A stretch of DNA of 14,875 nucleotides. It comes from Paramuribaculum sp. Its GTDB lineage: Bacteria > Bacteroidota > Bacteroidia > Bacteroidales > Muribaculaceae. The DNA lies in assembly GCA_009775605.1 (NCBI GenBank), contig VSPV01000059.1:1-14875 (forward strand), read 5' to 3'. Positions 8,038-14,875 of the stretch are shown piece after piece. Within the stretch, counting starts at the first letter, position 1. Every line of letters starts with the position of its first letter. Both the position numbers and the translations under genes were made by a program. Below the pieces are notes generated by a model. That model worked only from the letters and a program-made list of their open reading frames with translations. It ran no database searches and had not been told where the DNA came from.

Positions 8038-9294
8038 CTACACACTCACCGCCTCACAATCGTAGTCAAGGTCTCCGAGACTGTTGATTGCGTCCTGCTT
8101 CTGCTGGTCTATGACGTGGAGATACTTCTCGGTCATCTTTATGCTCGAATGACCCATGAGAGAAGCAACGGTCTTGATGTTCGCCCCTGCCCCAAGCACA
8201 TTCACCGCAAAACTGTGACGGGCGCAGTGCCATGTGATAGTTTTACTGATGCCGGCCGTCTTGACCCATTTCTGCAGACGTGTGATTGCAGTTGTGCGGT
8301 AGCAGGTGATATTGAAAATCTTCTCGGATGGCTGTGCAGGCTCTCCTATAAGCTTCAGCAATGCAGCACTTAACGGAATTGTGACACCGCTGTGTGCGCT
8401 GCGACCCTCTGTTTTTTGCTGATTGAATCGGAGCATCCTTGCCGAGAAATCTACATTGGCATATGTGAGGCAAACGGCATCACACCAGCGTATGCCGGTG
8501 AAACAGCAGAAGAGAAATGCACGTTGCAGAGCCGTATCTTCGCCCTTGTAATGGGTGGCGGCAAGGCGTTTGATTTCATCTATTGTCAGAATCTCTTTTT
8601 TCAGCGTGTTCAGGTCACGGTGAATTACGATTCCCTTGCACGGATTCTTTTTCATCAGCCCTTCCTCTATCGCATGGAGTATGACGGTGCGGAACATATA
8701 GTATGACTTGTGCGCACCCTCCCCTTTGGCTACCGTCTTCAGATAGTCCGTGAAACCCGTCACCATTTCGGGAGTAATCAATTCCATGCGTAGAAACGAT
8801 GTGTAGCGTTGGAACCGCGGCGTAGCTTCAAGGAATTTCACGAAGCGGATGCAGGAGGTCTTATAATTGCATCTCACTGGCTTCGAATACAGCTCATTCT
8901 CACAATGCTTGCGAAAGTATCTGATAAAGTTATTCTCTCCGTCCTTTTTCAGTCGATATCCCACACGGTCTTCGAGAAATTCCTGCTCACACTCAAACCT
9001 TATCTTCTCGGCGAGCGCCAGAGTATTCTTGTTTTGGGTGCGTTCCTGCCGGTTGCGAGGATGCAGCCGGATGTATAGGTTCAGCGCCTCACGTTTGCGG
9101 ATATGCTTGATTTTGTATTTCGGCTTTCCCTTCATCGCCCCCTCGGTATAGAGGACATGGTTGCCACTTTCGTCAAGCACCGGCGTCTCATTGCGCCCGA
9201 GATAATACTCCAGCGCAAGGCTTGCCCGGCCGTCCTGCAATTCTGACTGCACGAGTTTCGGATTCTGTTTATTCTTGCTTTCTACTTTAGCCAT
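8038..9294 (-). CDS. Tyrosine recombinase (site-specific integrase/invertase)
   Basis: This cuts and rejoins DNA through a covalent phosphotyrosine. The N-terminal 110 residues (SLALEYYLGRNETPVLDE, KYKIKHIRKREALNLYIRL) look like the arm-type DNA-binding domain of Bacteroidota integrases. A SAM-like core-binding domain follows (about 120-225), then the catalytic domain. All active-site residues are visible: Arg269 in FTGIRW, Lys294 in QQKTE, His356 and Arg359 in WHCARH, His382 in LMGHSS, and Tyr391 in EKYLHV. The length of 418 residues is complete. It is transcribed away from the headless susC, whose open frame begins 220 bases upstream of the recombinase start. No transfer, mobilisation or excisionase genes accompany it, which favours a local inversion role over integration of a mobile element. 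That role is inferred from context. No clear TAnnTTTG element was found upstream. Confidence 0.93.
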   Translation of the reverse strand: MAKVESKNKQNPKLVQSELQDGRASLALEYYLGRNETPVLDESGNHVLYTEGAMKGKPKYKIKHIRKREALNLYIRLHPRNRQERTQNKNTLALAEKIRFECEQEFLEDRVGYRLKKDGENNFIRYFRKHCENELYSKPVRCNYKTSCIRFVKFLEATPRFQRYTSFLRMELITPEMVTGFTDYLKTVAKGEGAHKSYYMFRTVILHAIEEGLMKKNPCKGIVIHRDLNTLKKEILTIDEIKRLAATHYKGEDTALQRAFLFCCFTGIRWCDAVCLTYANVDFSARMLRFNQQKTEGRSAHSGVTIPLSAALLKLIGEPAQPSEKIFNITCYRTTAITRLQKWVKTAGISKTITWHCARHSFAVNVLGAGANIKTVASLMGHSSIKMTEKYLHVIDQQKQDAINSLGDLDYDCEAVSV

Positions 9295-9315
9295 AAGCGA
9301 TTATCTTTATTTGAT

Positions 9316-9359
9316 AAAAAGGTGATGAGATGTGATCAAAAAAGGTATTGAGGTGTGAT
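9316..9359. repeat. Two 21-bp direct repeats upstream of the recombinase
   Basis: The 21-base units 9316-9336 and 9339-9359 agree at 18 of 21 positions (AAAAAGGT..TGA..TGTGAT type) with a period of 23 bases. A related TGAT also precedes the first unit at 9312-9315. They lie 22-65 bases before the recombinase start codon, in its promoter or leader. Spacing of about two helical turns suits side-by-side binding of one protein on the same DNA face. They could be recombinase arm sites or an autoregulatory operator; neither is proven. Confidence 0.6.
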
Positions 9360-9511
9360 AAAACATGAAAACGGTTTACCACAGATATTAACAACCAAAT
9401 CATACTAATTGTGTACTGAATGTAAAAATAAGGGCCATCTAAGGAAACAGCCAGAATCAGCCTACAACATAACATTCTGAAAACAAGCCATATTAAACAT
9501 CAGTGAAGGTA

Positions 9512-9560
9512 TAGCAAAATACTAACCTCGTAAACCCCGTGTCGGCGCTTCAGGGAAAAG
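9512..9560 (+). other. Putative intragenic recombination junction in susC
   Basis: A TAG at 9512-9514 is followed at once by an open frame reading QNTNLVNPVSALQGKVAGV, a well-conserved stretch at the start of the SusC plug. SusC-like coding sequence therefore begins at about 9515 with no start codon, while 9295-9511 does not resemble SusC. The sharp break from non-coding DNA into the middle of a conserved motif, beside a recombinase gene, marks a probable crossover site. A weak dyad GGTATAG / CTAACC (9508-9526) overlaps the boundary. No second or inverted copy of the site was found in the window. Confidence 0.55.
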
Positions 9561-12466
9561 TTGCCGGCGTGAACATCAACCAGTCTGACGGTGGTCTCTT
9601 CGGTTCTAACAAGATTGAGATCCGTGGTGCTTCCACACTCAGCTCTAACAACCAGCCTATCTACGTTGTTGACGGTATCATTCTCGACAACGGTGTCCAC
9701 ACTTCTTCTTCTGACTGGGACGGCGACTCCAATGACTACGGTAATGAGCTGAAGAACCTCAACCCCGCCGACTTCGAGTCCGTATCCGTGCTGAAAGGCG
9801 CTGCCGCTACCGCACTCTACGGTTCGCGCGGTCTTAACGGTGTGGTTGTGATTACAACCAAGAGCGGCAAGGGTTCCAAGGGCTACGGCGTGACCGTTAC
9901 CCAAACTCTCGGCTGCGACTGGCACATATCCAAACCTGGTCTGAATAATACCTATGGTATGGGTCAGCGTTCGGGAGCTGCAACGCGTTATAGCTCGGAT
10001 CCTTGGTATACCGGTCTTCCAATCAATGAGGAAGGTATGCGTTCGGTTCGTACTTATAATACAACTGCTCTCTGGGGCGATCCATATGATGGGCAGCCTT
10101 TCGAGTATCTTGATGGCTCCATACGTCCTTATGTAGCCCATAAGAACAACTATAATGACATGTACCGCACTGGTTTCAACACCACAACCAACGTGGCAGT
10201 GACCGGTGGAACAGAGAATACCACATTCTATCTGTCGGCAGGCTATAAGTATGCTGAAGGTACTGTTGTTGAAAATGACTTCAAGCGTTACAATATGATG
10301 CTCAAGGCTTCCCACCAAGTGAGCAAGACTGTTAACGTTGAGGCCGGTGTTACTTTTGCCAACTCGAAACCCCGCAACGCTATGCGCAACCTTGGCGAAC
10401 AATTTGTATACGGTTCAATTGCACCTTGGGTAGATATTGCCTCGGAGCGAAATAACTATAAGGGTGCCAACGGCGGTCTTCCTCAGAATGGTGAGGATAA
10501 CTACTATAACCGTGCAAACAGCCTGTGGTTCTCTTTAAATGAGAATAACTACGTTCGCAAGGAAACTGTGATTCGTCCGAATGTAAAAGTTACTGTAACT
10601 CCTCTTGATTGGCTACGTTTCACGACAGAAGGTTCATTTAATTATTACTATGTACGTTATGAACAAAAGAATCCTGGAACAAATGCGGCTCTTGACAACG
10701 GTTATTATGCCATGGGGCAGGATATCAAGGAGCAGACTAACCTTAACTTCACTGCTAACCTGAACAAGGAATGGGGCGATTTCGAAGCTCATGGTATGCT
10801 TCGCGGCGAATATTACCATTCACATAGCCAGTCGATGAGTGCCTGGACTGACGGAGGCCTTTCTGTACCCAACAAGTTCTTCATAGCGAACTCTAAAAAT
10901 CCCTATAAGTCTTCCATGGGAATCAATGGTACTAAAACAATGTGGTCAGCAATGGCTCAGATTGGTGCAAGCTGGAAAGGTCAAGTATATTTGGATGTAA
11001 CCGGACGTAATGACTGGTCCTCAACCTTGGTATATGCGGATGGACACGGCACCTACAGCTACTTCTATCCTTCTGTATCTCTGTCATGGCTTGCCGACAA
11101 TACTTTCCGCGAGTATCTCCCCTGGTGGGTATCAATGGCTAAGTTCCGTGGATCATGGGCACAGGTAGGTAACGATACCAGCCCCTATACTGTAAACTCA
11201 TCGTATACATTTGTGAATGCCTCTCATAATGGTGGTAATATTTCAACCACTACTCCTCCCTCTACTGCAGTTGTTCTCGATTTGAAGCCTGAACGCAAGA
11301 CTTCTTGGGAGTTCGGTCTTGACTGGCGTTTCGTCAATAACCGTTTTGGTATCGACTTCGCATATTACAAAGAGAATACTAAGGATCAGATTATGGACAT
11401 TACCGTTCCTTCTGTGTCCGGTATCAGCAGAAAGAAAGTAAACGCCGGTAATATCCAGAACTCCGGTATCGAGCTGGCCATCAATACCACTCCCATCGAA
11501 ACCAAGGACTGGACATGGGATCTTAACTTCACTTATACCCGTAACCGTTCCAAGATTATTTCACTTCACCCTGAAGCCGGCAAATACTATGGCCTCTCCG
11601 GAGATATCCAGTACGGTAACTTCCGTATGGGTTCTGTAGCTCAGGTAGGTGGTGCCTACGGTACTCTTCTTACTGACTCTAACCCTGTATGGGACAAGGA
11701 ATCAGGTCTTCCTGTCCTCCAATACGAAAAGGACGTTACGGGCTATGTAGCCTATCCTATCCGAAGCTATGAGATTGAGGAAGTTGGTGACATCAACCCG
11801 AAATTCCTCGGAAGCGTCTCAACCAGCTTACGTTGGAAGAACCTCCGACTCAATGTGGCTATCGACGGTCGCTGGGGTGGTTATGTAGCCTCCTATAACA
11901 GCCGTTACGGTACTGCCAGCGGTGCTACAGAATACTCTCTGAAATGGCGCGACGCAGCTCATGGCGGCGCATCATACACTTCGATGTGGAACGGTCGTCA
12001 GTACAATGACGGTGTGATACCCGAAGGTATTATCGAGAAGGGAACCGTAATTGACATTCCTAACGGAACCTATACTGTAGGAACCGGTAAGTATCAATCC
12101 GGAGAAACATTCCGCGAACTCCTTGATAAAGGCATGGTAGAACCTGTACATGCAAGTATCTATCACACATACGTTAATGACTGGGGTATCGGTGTTGTTA
12201 ACGAATCGTGGTTCCAGAAGCTTAATTATGTAGCTCTTCGTGAGATTTCTCTCAGCTATAGCCTCCCCACCAACTGGGCATCAAAGATAGGCGCAAAGGG
12301 TATCAACCTTACTGCCACAGGCCATAACCTTGGTTATCTTCACAACAGCCTTCACAATAATATCAATCCTGAGTCAGTTCGCGGTACCAGTTCACACGAG
12401 TTCCGTATCCGTGGTTATGAAGGTACAACCGCAAGCTTTACCTTCACAGTCAATGCTCAGTTCTAA
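9539..12466 (+). CDS. SusC/RagA-type TonB-dependent transporter, 5'-truncated (silent cassette)
   Basis: This is the outer-membrane barrel of a SusCD nutrient importer. Coding homology actually begins at 9515. The GTG at 9539 is only the first start-like codon and encodes the Val of NPVSALQGKVAGV, so it is unlikely to be a real start. Present: the plug domain (ALQGKVAGV, IEIRGASTL, QPIYVVDGI, VSVLKGAAATALYGSRGLNGVVVITTK within the first 120 residues), then a barrel of about 850 residues ending in an aromatic residue (FTFTVNAQF). Missing: signal peptide, carboxypeptidase-regulatory-like domain and TonB box, roughly 110-140 residues of a usual 1,050-1,100. No promoter was seen upstream. The rest has no frameshift or stop, so the body is under selection. 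It is 26 bases ahead of susD. As it stands it should be unexpressed unless fused to an N-terminal segment by recombination. Confidence 0.9.
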   Translation: MSALQGKVAGVNINQSDGGLFGSNKIEIRGASTLSSNNQPIYVVDGIILDNGVHTSSSDWDGDSNDYGNELKNLNPADFESVSVLKGAAATALYGSRGLNGVVVITTKSGKGSKGYGVTVTQTLGCDWHISKPGLNNTYGMGQRSGAATRYSSDPWYTGLPINEEGMRSVRTYNTTALWGDPYDGQPFEYLDGSIRPYVAHKNNYNDMYRTGFNTTTNVAVTGGTENTTFYLSAGYKYAEGTVVENDFKRYNMMLKASHQVSKTVNVEAGVTFANSKPRNAMRNLGEQFVYGSIAPWVDIASERNNYKGANGGLPQNGEDNYYNRANSLWFSLNENNYVRKETVIRPNVKVTVTPLDWLRFTTEGSFNYYYVRYEQKNPGTNAALDNGYYAMGQDIKEQTNLNFTANLNKEWGDFEAHGMLRGEYYHSHSQSMSAWTDGGLSVPNKFFIANSKNPYKSSMGINGTKTMWSAMAQIGASWKGQVYLDVTGRNDWSSTLVYADGHGTYSYFYPSVSLSWLADNTFREYLPWWVSMAKFRGSWAQVGNDTSPYTVNSSYTFVNASHNGGNISTTTPPSTAVVLDLKPERKTSWEFGLDWRFVNNRFGIDFAYYKENTKDQIMDITVPSVSGISRKKVNAGNIQNSGIELAINTTPIETKDWTWDLNFTYTRNRSKIISLHPEAGKYYGLSGDIQYGNFRMGSVAQVGGAYGTLLTDSNPVWDKESGLPVLQYEKDVTGYVAYPIRSYEIEEVGDINPKFLGSVSTSLRWKNLRLNVAIDGRWGGYVASYNSRYGTASGATEYSLKWRDAAHGGASYTSMWNGRQYNDGVIPEGIIEKGTVIDIPNGTYTVGTGKYQSGETFRELLDKGMVEPVHASIYHTYVNDWGIGVVNESWFQKLNYVALREISLSYSLPTNWASKIGAKGINLTATGHNLGYLHNSLHNNINPESVRGTSSHEFRIRGYEGTTASFTFTVNAQF

Positions 12467-12492
12467 AAACACATAATTGAAAATATAATAAA

Positions 12493-14472
12493 ATGAAAAA
12501 TTATAAGAAAATTCTTTCAGGCATTCTGGCTTCTTCCATGCTTCTTGGCCTGGCAAGCTGCCGCGATGACTGGAGCGTGGAGAATGATGCTCCCAATTCT
12601 CTTCCGACGGCGACTGCTGAACAGTTGCTGACTACGGCTGAGTTCAGAATGTATCCTCACGGTTATACCCTCTGGTTCTATGATGCACCAACTTGGATGG
12701 CATCCTCTCAAATGCTTGGCTTCACCGGTGGTTATTCTCAAAGCCGTCTTAGAGAAATCGGAGGCGGTCATACACCAATGATGATGAACCAGCTTAAGTA
12801 TTTCACTGCTCTTGAGTTTGAGATGACCCGCATGAATGAAGAGGACAGAGCTGCTGCCGTTCCTTTCCTCGAGGCTACAAGAGTTCTCACTATTTACGGA
12901 GGCATCTATGACGCGGACTGCTCAGGCGACATGCCTTATACCAAGGGTGGACGTGCTGCATACGGTGGCGATCTCAAACCTGAATATGACAAGGTTGAAG
13001 ATCTTTATACTCTTTGGGATTCCGAGTTAAAGAATGCGGTAAATGTATTCAAGTCAAGTCCTGTAAGTAACGGCAACTCAGCACAGGATATTATATATGG
13101 CCTTGATTGGAATAAGTGGGCCAAATTTGCAAGCTCACTCCGCGTTAAACTTGCAACCCGTCTTATTCATCGAGATCTGGCACGAGCCAAGGCAATTGTC
13201 GCTGAAGCCTATGCTGATGGTGTGATTACCGAAGCCGAAGATGATGTAATGTATTCTAAAGCTGATAAACGTCTTGACCTAATGGCTGCAGAAATCGATG
13301 CCGGTGAACTCGCTTATGGCTCCGGTAACAACTCCATCTCCAACTGGGGTGGTGCAGCTAATGAAAAGGTTATTGACTGGCAGGTAAAGAACCGTGATCC
13401 CCGTGTTCGCTTTACTTATTCCAAAAATAACTGGAACGCTACGATTATTAATTTCTACCTCAAAAATGGTTATGAGGATAAGATTATGCCTATTATCAAG
13501 GATCGTTTTGAAACAAAGATGGTTGAAGACCAGAAAACCGGTGAGAAGGTAAAGGCATTTTCGAAATGGAAAGATGAATTCGGTGGCGATCTTTGGGCAC
13601 GCTATATCGGTCTTCCCGATGACTACGATGCTTCCAACAGCCATGATCCTCTTCTGATGCAGTATTATGGTTATAGCGCAACTCAGGAAGCCGGTGGATA
13701 TCAGCTTGTATACGAAGGAGCCAACTATGCATATCGTCCTTACTCAACTATGTTTGAGAATATGATTATGACGAATGCAGATTATTATGGTCCCCGTAAA
13801 CCCGGTGATATCGCTAAGGCTGCTGATGATAATACCGACGTTCCTCGTACAGATATGTATCTTACTGCTGCTGAGATGAATTTCTATCTTGCTGAGTTTG
13901 CTGTATACGGTACGACTGGTCTTGGAAGTGCAAATGACTATTTTAAGAAAGCTGTTGAACAGTCTGTAGTTGCTTTCGATAAAATGGCCCGTGTAAACAA
14001 TATTCCTTATTACAATAAGACATACGGATATTCTGATGACGACGCTACGAGCATTGCCCTTCAGGACGGTGAGATAAAACATCTCTTGTCTCAGCCTGAT
14101 TACCAGCTTACAGGAAATAAAGCCGATGATCTTGAGAAGATTTTCCTCAACATGGAGGTTCATTTCATGTGGATGCCTCTCGAGCATTGGGTAACCGCAC
14201 GTCGTTCCGGTATTCCTAAGTTTGGTTCGAACCTCGTCGCTCGCACCGACTATTCTGGTGACGGTTATCCTGCAAATATCTTCGCTCGTCGTAGCAACGT
14301 TGCTAATATTTCTCCTACAGACCAGATGGCTGAAATTCTTGAGGAAGTATATCAGCGTCAGGGCTTCACTACCGGTGTGGAACTTCTTACTACCGGCAAA
14401 CTCAACAATGAGCGTCTGTGGCAGGATGTTGGAGCTCCCCAGTATGGCGAAGGTCCTAACGTGGGTATCTGA
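12493..14472 (+). CDS. SusD/RagB-family nutrient-binding surface lipoprotein
   Basis: This is the lid and glycan- or peptide-binding partner of the preceding SusC. A lipoprotein signal peptide ends in lipobox LASC with Cys23 as the lipidated residue. It is followed by Arg-Asp-Asp, an acidic start that fits the Bacteroidota surface-export signal. The body has SusD features: helical repeat-like segments and EATRVLTIYGGIYDADCSGDMPYTKGG followed by PEYDKVEDLYTLWDSEL (from about 128 to 177), the pattern of the SusD-like_2 subgroup. A C-terminal segment FMWMPLEHWVTARRSGIPKF carries the conserved near-C-terminal region. The length of 659 residues is rather long for the family. It is intact and starts 26 bases after susC with an A-rich leader and no Shine-Dalgarno, as is common in this phylum. 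No glycoside hydrolase or protease nearby hints at a substrate. Confidence 0.92.
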   Translation: MKNYKKILSGILASSMLLGLASCRDDWSVENDAPNSLPTATAEQLLTTAEFRMYPHGYTLWFYDAPTWMASSQMLGFTGGYSQSRLREIGGGHTPMMMNQLKYFTALEFEMTRMNEEDRAAAVPFLEATRVLTIYGGIYDADCSGDMPYTKGGRAAYGGDLKPEYDKVEDLYTLWDSELKNAVNVFKSSPVSNGNSAQDIIYGLDWNKWAKFASSLRVKLATRLIHRDLARAKAIVAEAYADGVITEAEDDVMYSKADKRLDLMAAEIDAGELAYGSGNNSISNWGGAANEKVIDWQVKNRDPRVRFTYSKNNWNATIINFYLKNGYEDKIMPIIKDRFETKMVEDQKTGEKVKAFSKWKDEFGGDLWARYIGLPDDYDASNSHDPLLMQYYGYSATQEAGGYQLVYEGANYAYRPYSTMFENMIMTNADYYGPRKPGDIAKAADDNTDVPRTDMYLTAAEMNFYLAEFAVYGTTGLGSANDYFKKAVEQSVVAFDKMARVNNIPYYNKTYGYSDDDATSIALQDGEIKHLLSQPDYQLTGNKADDLEKIFLNMEVHFMWMPLEHWVTARRSGIPKFGSNLVARTDYSGDGYPANIFARRSNVANISPTDQMAEILEEVYQRQGFTTGVELLTTGKLNNERLWQDVGAPQYGEGPNVGI

Positions 14473-14503
14473 TAAGATTTGTTAGACAACCTAACATAAA
14501 GGC

Positions 14504-14523
14504 ATCACTCCGCGAGGAGTGAT
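14504..14523 (+). other. Small GNRA-loop hairpin after susD
   Basis: ATCACTCC (14504-14511) pairs with GGAGTGAT (14516-14523) around the tetraloop GCGA, which fits the stable GNRA class. It lies 31 bases after the susD stop. No T tract follows, so it is more likely an RNA 3'-end stabiliser or half of a two-hairpin structure with 14539-14574 than a standalone terminator. Confidence 0.5.
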
Positions 14524-14538
14524 ATCGACCCAACAATG

Positions 14539-14574
14539 AGAGGGTGACGGAACCGGTTGGTTTCGCCACCCTCT
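14539..14574 (+). other. Long hairpin after susD
   Basis: AGAGGGTG (14539-14546) pairs with CACCCTCT (14567-14574). After an A·C mismatch (14547/14566), CGGAACC (14548-14554) pairs with GGTTTCG (14559-14565, one G·T), leaving the loop GGTT. That gives 15 pairs over 36 bases. The following sequence TCAGTTATT is only weakly T-rich. It may halt or protect the susCD transcript. Confidence 0.55.
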
Positions 14575-14583
14575 TCAGTTATT

Positions 14584-14700
14584 GGACACTACGGGTTCTA
14601 AGGACCTTACGGACTCTACTGACATTACTGACTTTACAGACCTTACGGACTTTACCGACTTTACAGACGCTACTGACCTTACGGACTCTACTGATTTTAT
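14584..14700 (+). repeat. 13-unit array of a 9-bp tandem repeat
   Basis: Thirteen back-to-back 9-base units, 117 bases in all, follow the consensus NGACNTTAC. Examples are GGACCTTAC at 14602, TGACTTTAC at 14629 and CGACTTTAC at 14656. The first base and the centre vary, GAC and TAC are nearly fixed, and the second (14593) and last (14692) units are degenerate. It lies after the susD hairpins. A unit divisible by three makes long open frames on both strands (LRTLLTL and SVKSVRS-type peptides), which look like by-products rather than proteins. Function unknown. Confidence 0.8.
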
Positions 14701-14732
14701 GGTGGGTGGTGGACTATTTAAAGTAGTGGGGT

Positions 14733-14768
14733 GAAGGGTCGGTAGGGTCTGTAACGTCGGTAGGGTCG
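14733..14768 (-). repeat. Four inverted units of the same 9-bp repeat
   Basis: GAAGGGTCG, GTAGGGTCT, GTAACGTCG and GTAGGGTCG run end to end. Read on the minus strand they are CGACCCTAC, CGACGTTAC, AGACCCTAC and CGACCCTTC, matching the GAC..TAC pattern of the array at 14584-14700. The two arrays therefore face each other across 32 bases (14701-14732) and could partly pair in RNA or as a cruciform. Confidence 0.6.
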
Positions 14769-14785
14769 ATGGATGGCTCGGTAAT

Positions 14786-14812
14786 AAAAAAGCCCGCAAA
14801 AGCGGGCTTTTT
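14786..14812. terminator. Canonical bidirectional intrinsic terminator
   Basis: GCCCGC (14792-14797) pairs with GCGGGC (14802-14807) around an AAAA loop. An A tract at 14786-14791 and a T tract at 14808-14812 extend the stem and give U tails both ways. It closes susC-susD from the left and could equally end a convergent gene entering from the right, as the inversion model predicts. The remaining 63 bases to the window edge are G- and T-rich and show nothing recognisable. Confidence 0.85.
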
Positions 14813-14875
14813 ATGGGAGAGAAGGGGGTACTTTTATTTTTGTGGGGGTGATTTAGCCTTGGGAGGGGATTTTTT

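Noticed and set aside
8038..9294. Integrase of an integrative element spanning the window
   Set aside because: No transfer, mobilisation, excision or cargo genes and no flanking att-like duplications were seen. A GTACTA pair at 7983-7999 is too short to count as an att site.
9539..9541. GTG as the authentic susC start codon
   Set aside because: It encodes the Val of the conserved NPVSALQGKVAGV motif and would give an outer-membrane protein with no signal peptide. The frame is open back to 9515.
9500..10402. 300-codon minus-strand frame over the start of susC
   Set aside because: It is antisense to the conserved plug region, and its translation matches no known motif. The plus-strand reading clearly shows SusC.
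14584..14700. CRISPR array
   Set aside because: The units are 9 bases long and directly adjacent, with no spacers, and no cas genes are present.
14544..14799. Small overlapping ORFs on both strands across the 9-bp repeat
   Set aside because: The unit length is a multiple of three, so any frame without a stop stays open. The peptides are simple three-residue repeats.

Overview
The window looks like a chromosomal segment from a member of the Bacteroidales (Bacteroidota). The evidence is a SusC/SusD pair with a surface-type lipoprotein signal, a tyrosine recombinase of the Bacteroidales site-specific integrase type, and several matches to the Bacteroidota -7 promoter element TAnnTTTG upstream of genes. 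A Muribaculaceae- or Bacteroidaceae-like gut organism is a reasonable guess, but the genus cannot be read from the sequence.

Layout: (1) 1-417 is AT-rich and intergenic. It holds a bidirectional hairpin and a likely leftward promoter. (2) 418-1386 (minus) is bioB, biotin synthase. (3) 1387-1586 is a divergent promoter region. (4) 1587-7885 (plus) is a tight five-gene run: a TolC-type outer-membrane channel, a HlyD-type membrane fusion protein, two ABC-2-type permeases, and a COG0523/CobW GTPase with a 53-residue His/Asp/Glu-rich insert. No ATP-binding subunit is present. A perfect 17-bp hairpin closes the run. (5) 8038-9294 (minus) is a tyrosine recombinase with all its catalytic residues. 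(6) 9295-9514 is non-coding and carries two 21-bp direct repeats just upstream of the recombinase. (7) 9515-14472 (plus) is a susC-susD pair. The SusC lacks its start, signal peptide, N-terminal carboxypeptidase-like domain and the beginning of the plug. (8) 14473-14875 holds two hairpins, a 13-unit array of a 9-bp repeat with four inverted units on its right, and a canonical bidirectional terminator.

How it fits together: the first half is a tripartite export system probably co-transcribed with a metal-type GTPase. The second half looks like one silent arm of a recombinase-driven SusC/SusD switch. The SusC frame opens abruptly at 9515, just before the conserved plug motif NPVSALQGKVAGV, with a stop codon immediately upstream and a recombinase gene next door. 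The simplest model is intragenic DNA inversion: this promoterless, headless susC-susD cassette is exchanged with another cassette that is fused to a promoter and N-terminal region outside the window. Such SusC/RagA switching is known in Bacteroides fragilis. The geometry here predicts an opposite-strand, complete susC-susD pair to the right of the window. This is inference, because no partner copy lies within the window.
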